Below are positions 27,882 through 37,327 of a stretch of 64,000 bases of DNA, one piece after another. The stretch is from Limibacter armeniacum. Lineage in GTDB: Bacteria; Bacteroidota; Bacteroidia; Cytophagales; Flammeovirgaceae. Within the stretch, counting starts at the first letter, position 1. Each line of letters starts with the position of its first letter. The stretch lies in NCBI RefSeq assembly GCF_036880985.1, contig NZ_JBAJNO010000009.1, positions 1,240,001 through 1,304,000 of the forward strand. Reading direction: 5' to 3'. The notes beneath the pieces are model-generated. The model was not told the DNA's origin, did no database searches, and saw only the letters and a list, made by a program, of their open reading frames with translations. A program made the translations under genes and the position numbers.

Positions 27882-27912
27882 CAAAGGTAGTAGGTTTAAT
27901 CATTTCTACAAA
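27882..27912 (-). promoter_or_regulatory. Promoter of the tRNA-Val array
   Basis: On the minus strand TTTG (27912-27909), 19 bases, then TACCTTTG (27889-27882) followed by CA: a textbook Bacteroidota promoter. No TAnnTTTG is seen in the spacers, so one transcript probably carries all eight tRNAs. The rest of 27913-28110 holds nothing recognisable. Confidence 0.75.
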
Positions 27913-28111
27913 TCCCAATACACAAAAAAAAGGTGTAATCCGCATTAGTGATTGATAGTCAACAAGAAAATTATCACGACTTTTCTAGCTTTCAAATTGT
28001 TTGAAGGCTAATCATACTACTAACCCAACGTCTGACCACCTTTCTTAAATGCTTTACAAATTCAGAATATGGCATTTTAAAAGTTGTGCAAAGTGTTACA
28101 TCTAGAAAGCA

Positions 28112-28147
28112 ATAAAGCCACAAGGTTAAAGACTCCTGTGGCTTTGC
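28112..28147 (-). terminator. Terminator of the Nudix-regulator gene
   Basis: AAAGCCACA and TGTGGCTTT form a 9-bp stem with a loop of about 15 bases, 27 bases past the stop. Confidence 0.7.
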
Positions 28148-28173
28148 TATCTTTCTAAAAGATGTTGTGTAGT

Positions 28174-28884
28174 TTAACTACCAAAGGCCATTGATTTAAG
28201 CTCAAAGTTGAATCCAGCAGCAATCAACTCATCATACAAATCTTTTTGGAACTGATAATAATAAGCTCCTTTCTTGGAAACACCTTTCTGTTTCTCGTCC
28301 AATTTCACCAATAGGTTTGTAGCAAGGATCTTCTTACGGAAGTTACGCTTATCAAACTGCTTCTGGTGGATTGCTTCATAAAGGGATTGAAGCTCAGGAA
28401 GGGTAAACTTCTCGGGCAGCAACTCAAATCCAATAGGCTGATAACGGGACTTTCTTCTGAGTTTTCCCCATGCCTTTTGGATCATGTTTTCATGGTCAAA
28501 CATTAACTTTGGCAGACTTGTAATAGAAAACCATTCTGCTTGGTTTTCTTCCAACAGAGACCTGTCATAGTTATCCACATTAATCAATGCGTAGTAAACA
28601 ATTGAAACCACTCGTTCTACAGGGTCTCTTCCTACATCACCAAAGGCTTGTAACTGATCCATATAGATGTCGTCCAAACCTGTCTGCTTTTTTAGGATAC
28701 GTTCTGCGGCATAATCCAAAGACTCTCCCTCATGGAGGAAACCTGTTGCCAGACCCCACGCACCTTTATAAGGTTCCTGCTTCCTACGGGTAAGAAGAAC
28801 CTTCAGCGTACCTTTTTCATAACCAAATATCACACAGTCCATGGCCAGCAGGGGCCGATAGGCGTTTCTATAATACTCGTTCAT
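28174..28884 (-). CDS. Nudix-fold transcriptional regulator (NrtR/AraR-like)
   Basis: 236 residues. The N-terminal half is a Nudix fold with G48-x5-E54, but the catalytic REUxEE core reads R62-I-L-K-K-Q67: three of the acidic residues are replaced, so hydrolysis is not expected. The C-terminal half (about 150-236: LPELQSLYEAIHQKQFDKRNFRKKIL) has the winged-helix pattern of NrtR-type regulators, which use the dead Nudix domain as an effector sensor. In Bacteroidota such proteins control NAD or sugar (for example arabinose) pathways. No such pathway adjoins it, so its regulon is unknown. Confidence 0.85.
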   Translation of the reverse strand: MNEYYRNAYRPLLAMDCVIFGYEKGTLKVLLTRRKQEPYKGAWGLATGFLHEGESLDYAAERILKKQTGLDDIYMDQLQAFGDVGRDPVERVVSIVYYALINVDNYDRSLLEENQAEWFSITSLPKLMFDHENMIQKAWGKLRRKSRYQPIGFELLPEKFTLPELQSLYEAIHQKQFDKRNFRKKILATNLLVKLDEKQKGVSKKGAYYYQFQKDLYDELIAAGFNFELKSMAFGS

Positions 28885-29180
28885 ATAGCCAAGTTGTGGT
28901 TTTTGTGTTTTTAGTTAGTCGTTTCAGTCAAACCTAATTCTAAAAATATTTATCTAATAAGCATATAAATATGGTTGTTCTGAAAGCTAGATGGTCTAAA
29001 ACTACAAAAAAATGAATGTAACTTCCTGATATCAGCGAATTATTTCAGGTGTTTTATGCTTTTTTACAATCAACGTTTAATTCAGTGATTTCTTCTGATA
29101 ATACAAAGAGATTTTTAATTATCCCTCTAAAGTAAGGGTTTTATTTCTCAATAATATTGAATCAGAAAGTGATTAATGCA
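28885..29180. other. Intergenic stretch without a recognised gene
   Basis: About 300 AT-rich bases between the start of the Nudix regulator and the terminator of the ribosomal-protein operon. It must hold the regulator's promoter, but I find no TAnnTTTG match I trust. Confidence 0.5.
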
Positions 29181-29215
29181 AAAAAACCCGAACCATATTA
29201 CAGGTTCGGGTTTTG
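29181..29215 (-). terminator. Terminator after rpsC
   Basis: AAAACCCGAACC and GGTTCGGGTTTT form a 12-bp stem, with TTTTTT following on the minus strand. It ends the ribosomal-protein operon immediately after rpsC. Confidence 0.9.
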
Positions 29216-29251
29216 CCTTTTGAAGTATGTTTACAGATGCTTGCGCCGAAA

Positions 29252-30046
29252 TTAGCTTTCTTTGCCGCCTCTGTTATCTTTTCTGTCTCTTCTACCGCCG
29301 CCTTGGCCTTGGCCACCACGACCACCGCGTCCGCCACGGCCTTGGTTACGACCACCGCGTCCACCACGGCCTTCTTTCTTGCCGCCAGTGTCTACGTTAG
29401 GAGAAAGGTCACGCTTACCGATCACTTCACCTTTGAAGATCCATACTTTAATACCGATGATACCGTATACAGTCTGTGCTTCTGACAGAGCGTAATCGAT
29501 GTCAGCTCTCAGTGTGTGTAGTGGAATACGACCCTCTTTGTATGTTTCAACACGTGCCATTTCCGCACCACCCAAACGACCTGACAGCTTGATTTTGATA
29601 CCTTGTGCACCTACTCTCATAGCGTTAGCAATTGCTTGCTTCATTGCTCTTCTGTAAGATACACGGTTCTGCAGCTGCTGAGCGATTGATTCACCTACCA
29701 GTTTAGCGTCTGTTTCAGGTCTTTTCACCTCGAAGATGTTGATCTGAACGTCTTTACCAGTAAGCTTCTTCAGCTCTTCTTTGATACGGTCTACTTCAGC
29801 ACCCGCTTTACCAATTACCACGCCTGGACGAGCAGTGTGGATAGTAAGCGTGATACGCTTCAGTGTTCTTTCGATAACAACTTTTGCTACCCCTGCTCTT
29901 GGATTAGGGATACGTGCTGCCAAATATTTTCTGATCTCTTGGTCTTCTACCAGCTTGTCTGAAAAGTCTTTTCCACCATACCAGCTAGACTCCCAACCTT
30001 TAATATAGCCAAGTCTAAGACCTATAGGATTTACTTTTTGTCCCAT
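29252..30046 (-). CDS. rpsC: 30S ribosomal protein uS3 with RGG-rich tail
   Basis: 264 residues. [22 protein letters not shown] and the KH domain ([17 protein letters not shown]) are typical of S3, which lines the mRNA entry tunnel. From about residue 210 on, after IGKRDLSPN, the protein ends in a tail of some 55 residues dominated by GRGG and RGG repeats plus Lys/Asp, much longer than in E. coli (233 residues in total). Last gene of the operon: the usual next gene rplP is absent and a strong terminator follows. Confidence 0.96.
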   Translation of the reverse strand: MGQKVNPIGLRLGYIKGWESSWYGGKDFSDKLVEDQEIRKYLAARIPNPRAGVAKVVIERTLKRITLTIHTARPGVVIGKAGAEVDRIKEELKKLTGKDVQINIFEVKRPETDAKLVGESIAQQLQNRVSYRRAMKQAIANAMRVGAQGIKIKLSGRLGGAEMARVETYKEGRIPLHTLRADIDYALSEAQTVYGIIGIKVWIFKGEVIGKRDLSPNVDTGGKKEGRGGRGGRNQGRGGRGGRGGQGQGGGRRDRKDNRGGKES

Positions 30047-30072
30047 TGAAATTGCTTAGTTTAGAGTTAAGA

Positions 30073-30459
30073 TTATTCGTTGTCTGCTGATTCAACTTGA
30101 ACGTCAATCAGGCCAGTGCTCAGAGCGTCAACCACCAAAGTTACGTGGTTTGAACGTTTTCTGATTCTGTGCGCTCTACCTTGTGGAGCTGGACGGAAAC
30201 GCTTCAGTGTACGACCTTGCGTTACGAATACCTCTTTTACGAACAGGTCTGCGTCCTCAATAGAGTCATTAGGGTTCTTCTGCTCCCAGTTAGCGATGGC
30301 AGACAGAAGAAGTTTCTCCATGTAAGGAGCACCTGCTTTTTGCTCATATCTAAGCAAGTTCAATGCTTCAATGGCTTTCTTGCCTCTGATCGTATCCACA
30401 ACAAGACGCATCTTGCGAGGAGCGATTGGGCAGTTATTCAGTTTTGCTACTGCTTCCAT
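30073..30459 (-). CDS. rplV: 50S ribosomal protein uL22
   Basis: 128 residues, [33 protein letters not shown], a canonical L22 start; the extended hairpin that reaches the exit tunnel corresponds to [20 protein letters not shown]. Two bases separate its start from the stop of rpsS upstream and 26 bases follow to rpsC, as expected in the S10 operon. Confidence 0.96.
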   Translation of the reverse strand: MEAVAKLNNCPIAPRKMRLVVDTIRGKKAIEALNLLRYEQKAGAPYMEKLLLSAIANWEQKNPNDSIEDADLFVKEVFVTQGRTLKRFRPAPQGRAHRIRKRSNHVTLVVDALSTGLIDVQVESADNE

Positions 30460-30461
30460 GC

Positions 30462-30740
30462 TTATCTTTTGCCTTTGTCTTTTTTGTTAATGTGACCCTT
30501 AAAAGTTCTTGTAGGAGCAAATTCACCTAGTTTATGACCTACCATGTTTTCAGTCACATATACAGGGATAAATTTGTTACCGTTGTGAACAGCGAACGTA
30601 TGACCGATGAAATCTGGAGAGATCATAGATCTTCTAGACCAAGTCTTGACAACTTGCTTCTTACCAGACTCGTTCAACGCCTGTACTTTATTATCCAGGC
30701 GGAAATCAATATATGGTCCTTTTTTTAGTGATCTAGCCAT
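30462..30740 (-). CDS. rpsS: 30S ribosomal protein uS19
   Basis: 92 residues, [19 protein letters not shown], with the conserved [22 protein letters not shown] region that contacts the 30S head and tRNA. Sits between rplB (5 bases) and rplV (2 bases). Confidence 0.96.
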   Translation of the reverse strand: MARSLKKGPYIDFRLDNKVQALNESGKKQVVKTWSRRSMISPDFIGHTFAVHNGNKFIPVYVTENMVGHKLGEFAPTRTFKGHINKKDKGKR

Positions 30741-30745
30741 TTAAA

Positions 30746-31570
30746 TTATTTTTTTCTTCTTGAGATAATCATTCTGTCAGAGTACTTGTTGTGCTTTCTA
30801 GTCTTCTGACCTTTAGCGTACAAGCCGTTTCTAGAGCGTGGGTGACCGCCTGAAGATTTACCTTCACCACCACCCATAGGGTGATCGACTGGGTTCATTG
30901 CTACACCTCTAACTCTAGGACGTCTGCCCAACCATCTGTTTCTACCAGCTTTACCCAAACGAACGTTCATGTGGTCTGAGTTAGAAACAGTACCGATTGT
31001 AGCCATACAAACTGCCAACACCATACGTGTTTCGCCTGAAGGCAATTTGATAGTAGCGTACTTACCAGTACGGCCCAGCAACTGAGCGTATGCACCAGCA
31101 GAACGAACCATCGCAGCACCGTGACCAGGTCTCAGTTCGATGTTATGAATGATTGTACCTACAGGAATTTCAGAAAGAGGAAGTGTGTTTCCTACTTCTG
31201 GGCTAGATCCAGGACCAGATACTACCGTCATGCCGTCAGTCAGGCCTTGAGGAGCAACGATATAGCGCTTCTCACCATCCTCATATTGCAATAGGGCAAT
31301 GCGTGCAGTTCTGTTTGGATCGTATTCGATACCAATTACAGTAGCAGCAACTCCGTGTTTCTCACGTATGAAGTCAATGATACGGTATTTTTTCTTGTGA
31401 CCACCACCAACGTTGCGGACAGTCATTTTACCTGTATTATTTCTACCACCAGTGTGTGACTTTTTCGCTAACAGCGACTTCTCTGGCGTGCTCTTAGTAA
31501 TCTCCTCGAATGTAGGAGCGATTCTGAATCGCGTACCTGGAGTTACTGGTTTTAACTTTTTTACTGCCAT
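30746..31570 (-). CDS. rplB: 50S ribosomal protein uL2
   Basis: 274 residues, the family length. [16 protein letters not shown] at the start and the C-terminal [20 protein letters not shown] with the histidine near the peptidyl-transferase centre. 146 bases separate it from rplW upstream, an unusually wide gap within this operon that contains an inverted repeat. Confidence 0.97.
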   Translation of the reverse strand: MAVKKLKPVTPGTRFRIAPTFEEITKSTPEKSLLAKKSHTGGRNNTGKMTVRNVGGGHKKKYRIIDFIREKHGVAATVIGIEYDPNRTARIALLQYEDGEKRYIVAPQGLTDGMTVVSGPGSSPEVGNTLPLSEIPVGTIIHNIELRPGHGAAMVRSAGAYAQLLGRTGKYATIKLPSGETRMVLAVCMATIGTVSNSDHMNVRLGKAGRNRWLGRRPRVRGVAMNPVDHPMGGGEGKSSGGHPRSRNGLYAKGQKTRKHNKYSDRMIISRRKK

Positions 31571-31651
31571 TTTTTAAAATAGACTTGATTTGCTATTACC
31601 GCCTGCAGATAGGTTTTCCTGCCTGCGATAGACAACAATTGATTAAAAACC

Positions 31652-31715
31652 ATATGGGAATATGGTTGTGTAACAATCAGCCAATACTTTATTGCCACAC
31701 AACCCTATTCCATAT
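31652..31715 (-). repeat. Imperfect inverted repeat between rplW and rplB
   Basis: Arms of about 20 bases, ATATGGGAATATGGTTGTGT (31652-31671) and its near-complement ending CCATAT (31696-31715), with a 24-base loop. It starts directly after the rplW stop. No T-run follows, so it looks like an mRNA stability or processing element and not a terminator. Confidence 0.5.
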
Positions 31716-31716
31716 A

Positions 31717-32004
31717 TTACATGTTCTCGTAAATATCGATGATTTCGCCTTCAGCCAATTTGATGAATGCCTTCTTGTAAGATGAAGTGCTTCCGTCAAT
31801 AATAGCAGTCTTAGTGTATCTTGTCTTAGACTTGCCAGGCATGATCGCTGTTCTCACTGAATCTACGGTTACTCCGTATTTCTCCTCAATTGCTTGCTTG
31901 ATCTGAATTTTGTTAGCGTTTTTGTTTACAACAAAAACATAAACGCCTTCCTCATTCATACTAGCAGCTTTCTCAGTGATTAGTGGTTTGATAAGTATTT
32001 GCAT
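31717..32004 (-). CDS. rplW: 50S ribosomal protein uL23
   Basis: 95 residues, MQILIKPLITEKAASMNEEGVYVFVVNKNANKIQIKQAIE, the standard L23 fold near the exit tunnel where trigger factor and SRP dock. 14 bases after rplD. Confidence 0.95.
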   Translation of the reverse strand: MQILIKPLITEKAASMNEEGVYVFVVNKNANKIQIKQAIEEKYGVTVDSVRTAIMPGKSKTRYTKTAIIDGSTSSYKKAFIKLAEGEIIDIYENM

Positions 32005-32018
32005 TGTGATAAGGCTCC

Positions 32019-32639
32019 TTAGAAGTTAGAAAATTTTTCAACCGCGTCCTCCACAAGAATCACGCGCTCAGTGTGCATGATATCGTAAGTGTTAAGGTCC
32101 GCTACTGTTGCAACCTTAGTCTTAGGCAAGTTGCGTGCTGACTTCACTACGTTAGTATTCACATCGCCAGTAACTAGCAACGTTTTAGTACCTGTAAGTG
32201 AAAGAGCTTCCAGCACTGCTGCATAAGATTTAGTCTTAGGTGCATCGAAGTTGAATGCCTCAACCACAGTGATGTTTTGCTCAGATGCTTTGTATGCCAA
32301 AGCTGATTTTCTAGCAAGCTGCTTCAGTTTTTTGTTCAGTTTGAAAGAGTAGTTTCTTGGCTTAGGGCCAAATACTCTACCACCACCAACAAATACTGGA
32401 GACTTGATAGAACCGGCACGTGCAGTACCTGTACCTTTTTGTTTTTTTAGTTTACGAGTAGAACCCGTAATCTCAGCTCTCTCCTTAGACTTGTGAGTAC
32501 CTTGTCTTTGGTTAGCCAGGTATTGTTTCACGTCCAGGTAGATAGCGTGGTCGTTTGGCTCAATGCCGAACACAGAATCAGGAAGATTCACTGTTCTTCC
32601 AGTTTCAGCGCCTTGAATATTTACAACTGCTAATTCCAT
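32019..32639 (-). CDS. rplD: 50S ribosomal protein uL4
   Basis: 206 residues. The tunnel-constriction loop is visible ([20 protein letters not shown], about 60-80, then [13 protein letters not shown]). In E. coli L4 also represses its own operon by attenuation in the leader; the leader here has a terminator-like hairpin (33393-33441), so the same logic may apply. Confidence 0.95.
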   Translation of the reverse strand: MELAVVNIQGAETGRTVNLPDSVFGIEPNDHAIYLDVKQYLANQRQGTHKSKERAEITGSTRKLKKQKGTGTARAGSIKSPVFVGGGRVFGPKPRNYSFKLNKKLKQLARKSALAYKASEQNITVVEAFNFDAPKTKSYAAVLEALSLTGTKTLLVTGDVNTNVVKSARNLPKTKVATVADLNTYDIMHTERVILVEDAVEKFSNF

Positions 32640-32649
32640 TTTTCCTAGA

Positions 32650-33270
32650 TTACTTTTCGATGATTACGTAAGAATTTTTCGCACCTGGTACAGCACCACT
32701 TACCAGAATCAGGTTTTCTTCTGGATAAAGTTTCAATACTGTCAGGTTTTGAACTGTCACACGCTTACCGCCAGTTCTACCAGCCATTCTCAGGCCTTTG
32801 AATACTCTTGAAGGCGTAGCACAAGCACCGATAGCACCTGGTGCTCTCAATCTGTTGTGCTGACCGTGTGTACTCTGACCAACACCACCGAAACCGTGTC
32901 TTTTAACTACACCTTGGAAACCTTTACCTTTAGAGGTACCAATAATGTCTACGAACTCTCCTTCAGCGAAGATTTCTTCCATTTTAAGCGTATCCCCCAA
33001 AGAGTACTCAGCCTCTGGGTTACGGAACTCAATAAGCTTACGCTTTGGAGTTGTTCCTGCTTTTGCGAAGTGACCTTTCAAGGCAGCGGACGTTCTTTTT
33101 TCTTTTTTCTCGTCAAACCCGATCTGAACAGCTGAATAACCGTCAGTTTCAGGAGTTTTTACCTGAGTCACTACGTTAGGACCAGTAACGATCAACGTAC
33201 AAGCGATGTTCTTGCCGTTTTCATCAAAAATACTGGTCATACCGACTTTCTTACCGATAATTCCTGGCAT
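32650..33270 (-). CDS. rplC: 50S ribosomal protein uL3
   Basis: 206 residues, [19 protein letters not shown], with the conserved [17 protein letters not shown] and [16 protein letters not shown] extension that reaches the peptidyl-transferase centre. First gene of this operon segment: rpsJ, which normally precedes it, is not present upstream. Confidence 0.96.
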   Translation of the reverse strand: MPGIIGKKVGMTSIFDENGKNIACTLIVTGPNVVTQVKTPETDGYSAVQIGFDEKKEKRTSAALKGHFAKAGTTPKRKLIEFRNPEAEYSLGDTLKMEEIFAEGEFVDIIGTSKGKGFQGVVKRHGFGGVGQSTHGQHNRLRAPGAIGACATPSRVFKGLRMAGRTGGKRVTVQNLTVLKLYPEENLILVSGAVPGAKNSYVIIEK

Positions 33271-33392
33271 TGTAATTTTACCTTTAAAATAATTAGTTAA
33301 ATTATTCAGACGTAGGATTGCAAGCTTTACGCTTAAGTCAGAATCCCAGCGGTCTTTTCCGATCGTGATACCTCTATCCCCAAACCATTTTT

Positions 33393-33441
33393 ACAAAACA
33401 AAAACCCGCTTAAGTTGCTGATTTGCTTCTCGAAGCGAGTT
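33393..33441 (-). promoter_or_regulatory. Attenuator-like hairpin in the rplC operon leader
   Basis: On the transcript AACTCGCTT (33441-33433) pairs with AAGCGGGTT (33411-33403), nine pairs with one G-T, followed by TTTTGTTTTGT. Within the loop GCTTCGAGAAGC can form a competing small hairpin with the 5' arm. It lies between the promoter (33485-33515) and rplC, so it can stop transcription before the operon. Confidence 0.5.
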
Positions 33442-33484
33442 ATTCTTTTAGGTTGGGTTATGAGAACACCACTCAAACGGTCTG

Positions 33485-33515
33485 CAAAATTAGTGATTTT
33501 CTGATAGATGACAAA
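33485..33515 (-). promoter_or_regulatory. Promoter of the rplC-rpsC operon
   Basis: On the minus strand TTTG (33515-33512), 19 bases, TAATTTTG (33492-33485), then CA. Perfect match to the Bacteroidota consensus. The predicted leader is about 205 bases long. Confidence 0.78.
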
Positions 33516-33599
33516 TTTCCCTTCCTTTTTTCACAAAAATTTGTAGGTAAGCATGTAAACTTTTCTTAATAGCCTTCAAGTTATCCCATTTCACGCAGC

Positions 33600-33629
33600 T
33601 TGAACTCTATATTAAAAAATGTAATTTTG
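33600..33629 (+). promoter_or_regulatory. Promoter of the DUF6702-like gene
   Basis: TTG (33600-33602), 19 bases, TAATTTTG (33622-33629), 45 bases before the ATG at 33675. It is divergent from the ribosomal operon promoter about 90 bases away. Confidence 0.6.
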
Positions 33630-33674
33630 CTCCTTGGCTACTATTTACAGCCAGCAACTTCTAAAACTAACAAC

Positions 33675-34169
33675 ATGAAAAAACTTCTGATCATTCTTTG
33701 TGGACTTGTCCCTCTTCTTTCATCTGCTTTACACCCTTTACATATTAGTGTCACCAATATCGATTACAATGGAGAAAACAATTCCCTTGAAATCACCCAT
33801 AAGATTTTCATGGATGACCTTGAACAGGCTATAGAAGGAATTGGTGGACCAAAATTACAATTAGGAACCAAGTTCGAGCATCCTGAAAGTGAAAAATGGT
33901 TGTCCCAATACTTACAACAGCATTTTACCCTAACTGTAAATAACAAAGAAGTAGCGTTCAACTATGTAGGAAGGGAAGCTGATCTTTCCGCTATATGGAT
34001 TTATAGAGAAGTACTAAAAGTGAAAAAAGTAAAAAGCCTTCAAATCGATTGTGATTTCCTTACAGAACAATTCGACGATCAAAGAAATATTATTCACCTA
34101 AAATATGAAGACAAGGAAGAGAGCTTTTTAATGAATAAGAACAACACAACTGAAACCTTTACTCCTTGA
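33675..34169 (+). CDS. Exported DUF6702-like protein
   Basis: 164 residues from the ATG at 33675; the longer frame from 33600 begins inside the promoter. Signal peptide MKKLLIILCGLVPLLSSALH, then HISVTNIDYNGENNSLEITHKIFMDDLEQAI, the pattern of a small Bacteroidota family of periplasmic proteins (DUF6702) of unknown function. No catalytic motif. Single gene. Confidence 0.75.
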   Translation: MKKLLIILCGLVPLLSSALHPLHISVTNIDYNGENNSLEITHKIFMDDLEQAIEGIGGPKLQLGTKFEHPESEKWLSQYLQQHFTLTVNNKEVAFNYVGREADLSAIWIYREVLKVKKVKSLQIDCDFLTEQFDDQRNIIHLKYEDKEESFLMNKNNTTETFTP

Positions 34170-34418
34170 TATTTCTGGCCTAACCTTATTCAAAAAACAC
34201 AAATTTATTAACCTAAAACACAACCCATTACCTCTCAATAAAAATTCCCCTATTCATTTTGAAAAGGATGATAGAGTTCCTTCAAGATGTCTGACTTTTT
34301 TCTTAATATAATAATGTTGTTTTCTCTCAGATAAAAACAACTGGTACCTACACTGTCTTTTTCAGCAGAATGTACATAACCAATAATCCATTTTCACCTA
34401 CGAACTTCAGCTGACGCT

Positions 34419-37259
34419 ATGCGGAAAATCTGTAGAACCTTACTCTTGCTAAGCTTTCTTTTTGGCCTAGCAACAAACACCTACGCTACTCACATCAGAG
34501 CTGGTGACCTTACAATAAGACGGCTTCCCGGAAATACTTCTCTTACATTTATGGTCACAATCATCCTCTACAGGGATGTAACTGGTGTACCTGCCGGAGA
34601 AGGACTTGTGGATTTTGGAGATGGTACGGACCCAAGACTTGTAAGTCCACAATCTCTTGGGAATACAGAAGATGGCTTGACTGAGATACTACTTTATGAA
34701 GTGGAACATACCTTCCCATCGGCAGGCACTTACAAGGTTTCCTATTTTGAAAAAAACCGGAACCCAACTGTTCGCAATATGGATGTTCCCAGCGAAACCG
34801 CCTTCTATATAGAGTCTGAGTTTCTGATCAACCCTATTTTAGGACTCAACTCTTCTCCAACCTTACTTATTCCTCCAGTTCTTCAGGCTCGCATAGGTCA
34901 AAAGTATATGATCAATGCAGGTGCTTTTGATGCTCAAGGTGACAGCTTAGCTTACCGTCTAACTATCTGTAGGCAAGGCCGTGATCTTCCTGTTCAAAAC
35001 TATCGCTTCCCAGATGACCCGAATGAAACATGGACATTTGAACGAGAGGACTGTACACGTCCGGGTGAGTTTTTTATTGATCCTATCACTGGAGACCTTA
35101 CTTGGGATGCTCCAAATGAAGCCGGAGAGTACAACGTAGCTTTCTTTGTAGATGAATTTCGAGATGGGCAAAAAATCGGTTCTGTTAACCGGGATATGCA
35201 AATTATTGTAAAGGACGTCGCAAACTTTGGTCCTACATTAACGGTCCCGAATGATACCTGTGTTATCGCTGGAGACCAAATTACAGGTTTGATTGTCTCT
35301 GAAGAGCTTATGGAAGCCCCTTGTGCAACAGGAGGACTAGAGCCTGAGAACCACTTGGTCGATCTATTTTTGGTAACCCAACCAAGTCTAACTCCGCCTA
35401 GTGTTTCACCAAGTTTTGCAGTAGCAGGTTTACAACCTCCGCTTGGAAGAGAAGAAGGTACACTGACATGGCAAACTAACTGCCTTGACATCAGGTCTGA
35501 GCCTTATCAGTTTACTTTTCAAACGCTAGATAATCCACGCCCAGAGAATGACCGACTTAACGCCCAACTTCAACTTGGCGACACCAAGTCATGGCGTATT
35601 AAGGTGGTTGGTCCACCACCTCAGAACCTCCAAGCTGAAGCTGATGAACTGAATGGAAATATTACGCTTACATGGGACAACTACTCCTGTGGCAGAGCTG
35701 AAAATATTATGATTTATCGCAAAGTGGGTTCTTTTGATTTTCAACCTGTCTGTGAAACTGGACTCCCTGCCTACACTGGCTATGAAAAAATAGCAGAGGT
35801 GGAAGCAGGAAGAACCTCCTATGTAGATAATTCATTGGAAAGAGGGTCTAATTACTGCTATAGAATATTTGTCACATTTGAAGATCCTCAAGGGGGAGAA
35901 AGCTTAGCCTCTGAAGAAGCTTGTGCGTTTCTACCCGCTACACTCTACATGACCAAAGTCAGCGTAGTTGAAACCGATACAGAAAACGGAACAATTGACG
36001 TGGAGTGGACACAACCTACTATGAGTGATTTACCACAGCCTATCTCCTACCGTTTATTCAGAGCCGAAGGGTTTGAAGGAAAAGATAACTTTGTTGAAAT
36101 CAACCAAACTTTCTCTGAAACTCAAACCTCATATACAGACACAGGGCTCAATACACGGGACCTTGTTTATCATTATTGGGTTGAATTAATTGCTGGAGGC
36201 AGTACCTTTGACACTACTCGTACAGCATCAACCGTTCGATTAGAATCCGCTTCTCAATTAAGCTCAATTCAATTAAACTGGCGGGCTATTGTCCCTTGGA
36301 GTATTACATCCAATCGTTTCCCTACGCATTTAATTTACCGTAAGCTTGATGAAGAGCCTGATGAGGCTTTTGTCTTGATAGACAGTATTATTGTCAATCA
36401 AGCTGGGCTAACCTATACCGATATTGGCAATACGCTGTCAGGTGGATTTGTGGAAGGGCAAGTCTATTGTTATCGGGTTTTGACATATGGTACGTACGAA
36501 TTCGATGAGCTTCCCGAACCATTACTCAATTTTTCTCAAACCCGTTGCACAACATTACTTGACACTATTCCACCATGTCCTCCAATACTTTCGTTAATGA
36601 GTCCTGACTGTTCAACCTTAAAAAACGTAGGTGATTACAACCCTGATGACCCCTGCACAGACAGGTTCTCAAATATTCTCACGTGGGTTAATGACACTTC
36701 AGATGGTTGTGACAATGATATAGTTTCATACAATATATATTATAGCCCAAGGCTAGCTGAAAACTTAGCTGAATTTGACAGCCTGATAGGTAATGTCCCT
36801 GATCTTACTTTTGTACACAGTAACCTTGTTTCACTAGCAGGAAGCTACGCTGTTACCGCTTTGGATGACGCTGGGAACGAAAGTCCAATAAGCAACATCG
36901 TAACTCAGGATAATGAGTGTCCTATCTACGAATTGCCAAATGCTTTTAGTCCAAATGGGGATGGCATCAATGATTTATTTATCCCTATGCGTTGCCCTAG
37001 GTTTGTGCGAAGTGTAGAATTTGAAGTGTTTAATCGATGGGGTGAATCTATTTATGAGTTTAATTCTGAAAGTGATGATGGTAGTGATGTAGAAATCATG
37101 TGGAATGGTGAAAATAAAAACGGTAAAATCATTTCATCCGGAACTTACTTTTATCAAGCTGATGTACAGTTTTACCGTCTGAATGAAGCTGACGAAAAAG
37201 TAACAATAAAAGGATGGATCCAAGTGATTCGGAATAAAGACGATACGGTCATTGACTAA
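34419..37259 (+). CDS. Giant secreted protein with gliding-motility (T9SS type B) C-terminal domain, paralogue 1
   Basis: 946 residues. Signal peptide (1-23), then ATHIRAGDLTIRR, a start shared by many Bacteroidota gliding-associated surface proteins. The body has a PKD/cadherin-like N-terminal part with VDFGDGTDPR, then fibronectin-III-like repeats (about 395-740: 'APQNLQAEADELNGNITLTW'-type strands, YCYRIFVTFEDP). The last 90 residues carry the type B sorting domain: LPNAFSPNGDGINDLFIPM, VFNRWGESIYE, ISSGTYFYQADV. The protein should pass the Sec system and then type IX secretion to the cell surface. Function is probably adhesion. It has a tandem paralogue downstream. Confidence 0.9.
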   Translation: MRKICRTLLLLSFLFGLATNTYATHIRAGDLTIRRLPGNTSLTFMVTIILYRDVTGVPAGEGLVDFGDGTDPRLVSPQSLGNTEDGLTEILLYEVEHTFPSAGTYKVSYFEKNRNPTVRNMDVPSETAFYIESEFLINPILGLNSSPTLLIPPVLQARIGQKYMINAGAFDAQGDSLAYRLTICRQGRDLPVQNYRFPDDPNETWTFEREDCTRPGEFFIDPITGDLTWDAPNEAGEYNVAFFVDEFRDGQKIGSVNRDMQIIVKDVANFGPTLTVPNDTCVIAGDQITGLIVSEELMEAPCATGGLEPENHLVDLFLVTQPSLTPPSVSPSFAVAGLQPPLGREEGTLTWQTNCLDIRSEPYQFTFQTLDNPRPENDRLNAQLQLGDTKSWRIKVVGPPPQNLQAEADELNGNITLTWDNYSCGRAENIMIYRKVGSFDFQPVCETGLPAYTGYEKIAEVEAGRTSYVDNSLERGSNYCYRIFVTFEDPQGGESLASEEACAFLPATLYMTKVSVVETDTENGTIDVEWTQPTMSDLPQPISYRLFRAEGFEGKDNFVEINQTFSETQTSYTDTGLNTRDLVYHYWVELIAGGSTFDTTRTASTVRLESASQLSSIQLNWRAIVPWSITSNRFPTHLIYRKLDEEPDEAFVLIDSIIVNQAGLTYTDIGNTLSGGFVEGQVYCYRVLTYGTYEFDELPEPLLNFSQTRCTTLLDTIPPCPPILSLMSPDCSTLKNVGDYNPDDPCTDRFSNILTWVNDTSDGCDNDIVSYNIYYSPRLAENLAEFDSLIGNVPDLTFVHSNLVSLAGSYAVTALDDAGNESPISNIVTQDNECPIYELPNAFSPNGDGINDLFIPMRCPRFVRSVEFEVFNRWGESIYEFNSESDDGSDVEIMWNGENKNGKIISSGTYFYQADVQFYRLNEADEKVTIKGWIQVIRNKDDTVID

Positions 37260-37296
37260 TTTGTATTCAAATCGTCAGAATAATCCACTGCTTAAC

Positions 37297-37327
37297 GAGC
37301 TACGCTTCCGAGCGTAGCTTTTTTTCT
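37297..37327 (+). terminator. Terminator of the first giant paralogue
   Basis: AGCTACGCT and AGCGTAGCT with a TCCG loop and seven T. It shows the two paralogues are transcribed separately; the rest of 37260-37576 shows no other feature. Confidence 0.9.

Noticed and set aside
29213-29495. Plus-strand frames opposite the end of rpsC
   Set aside because: Proline- and alanine-rich shadows of the RGG-coding tail.
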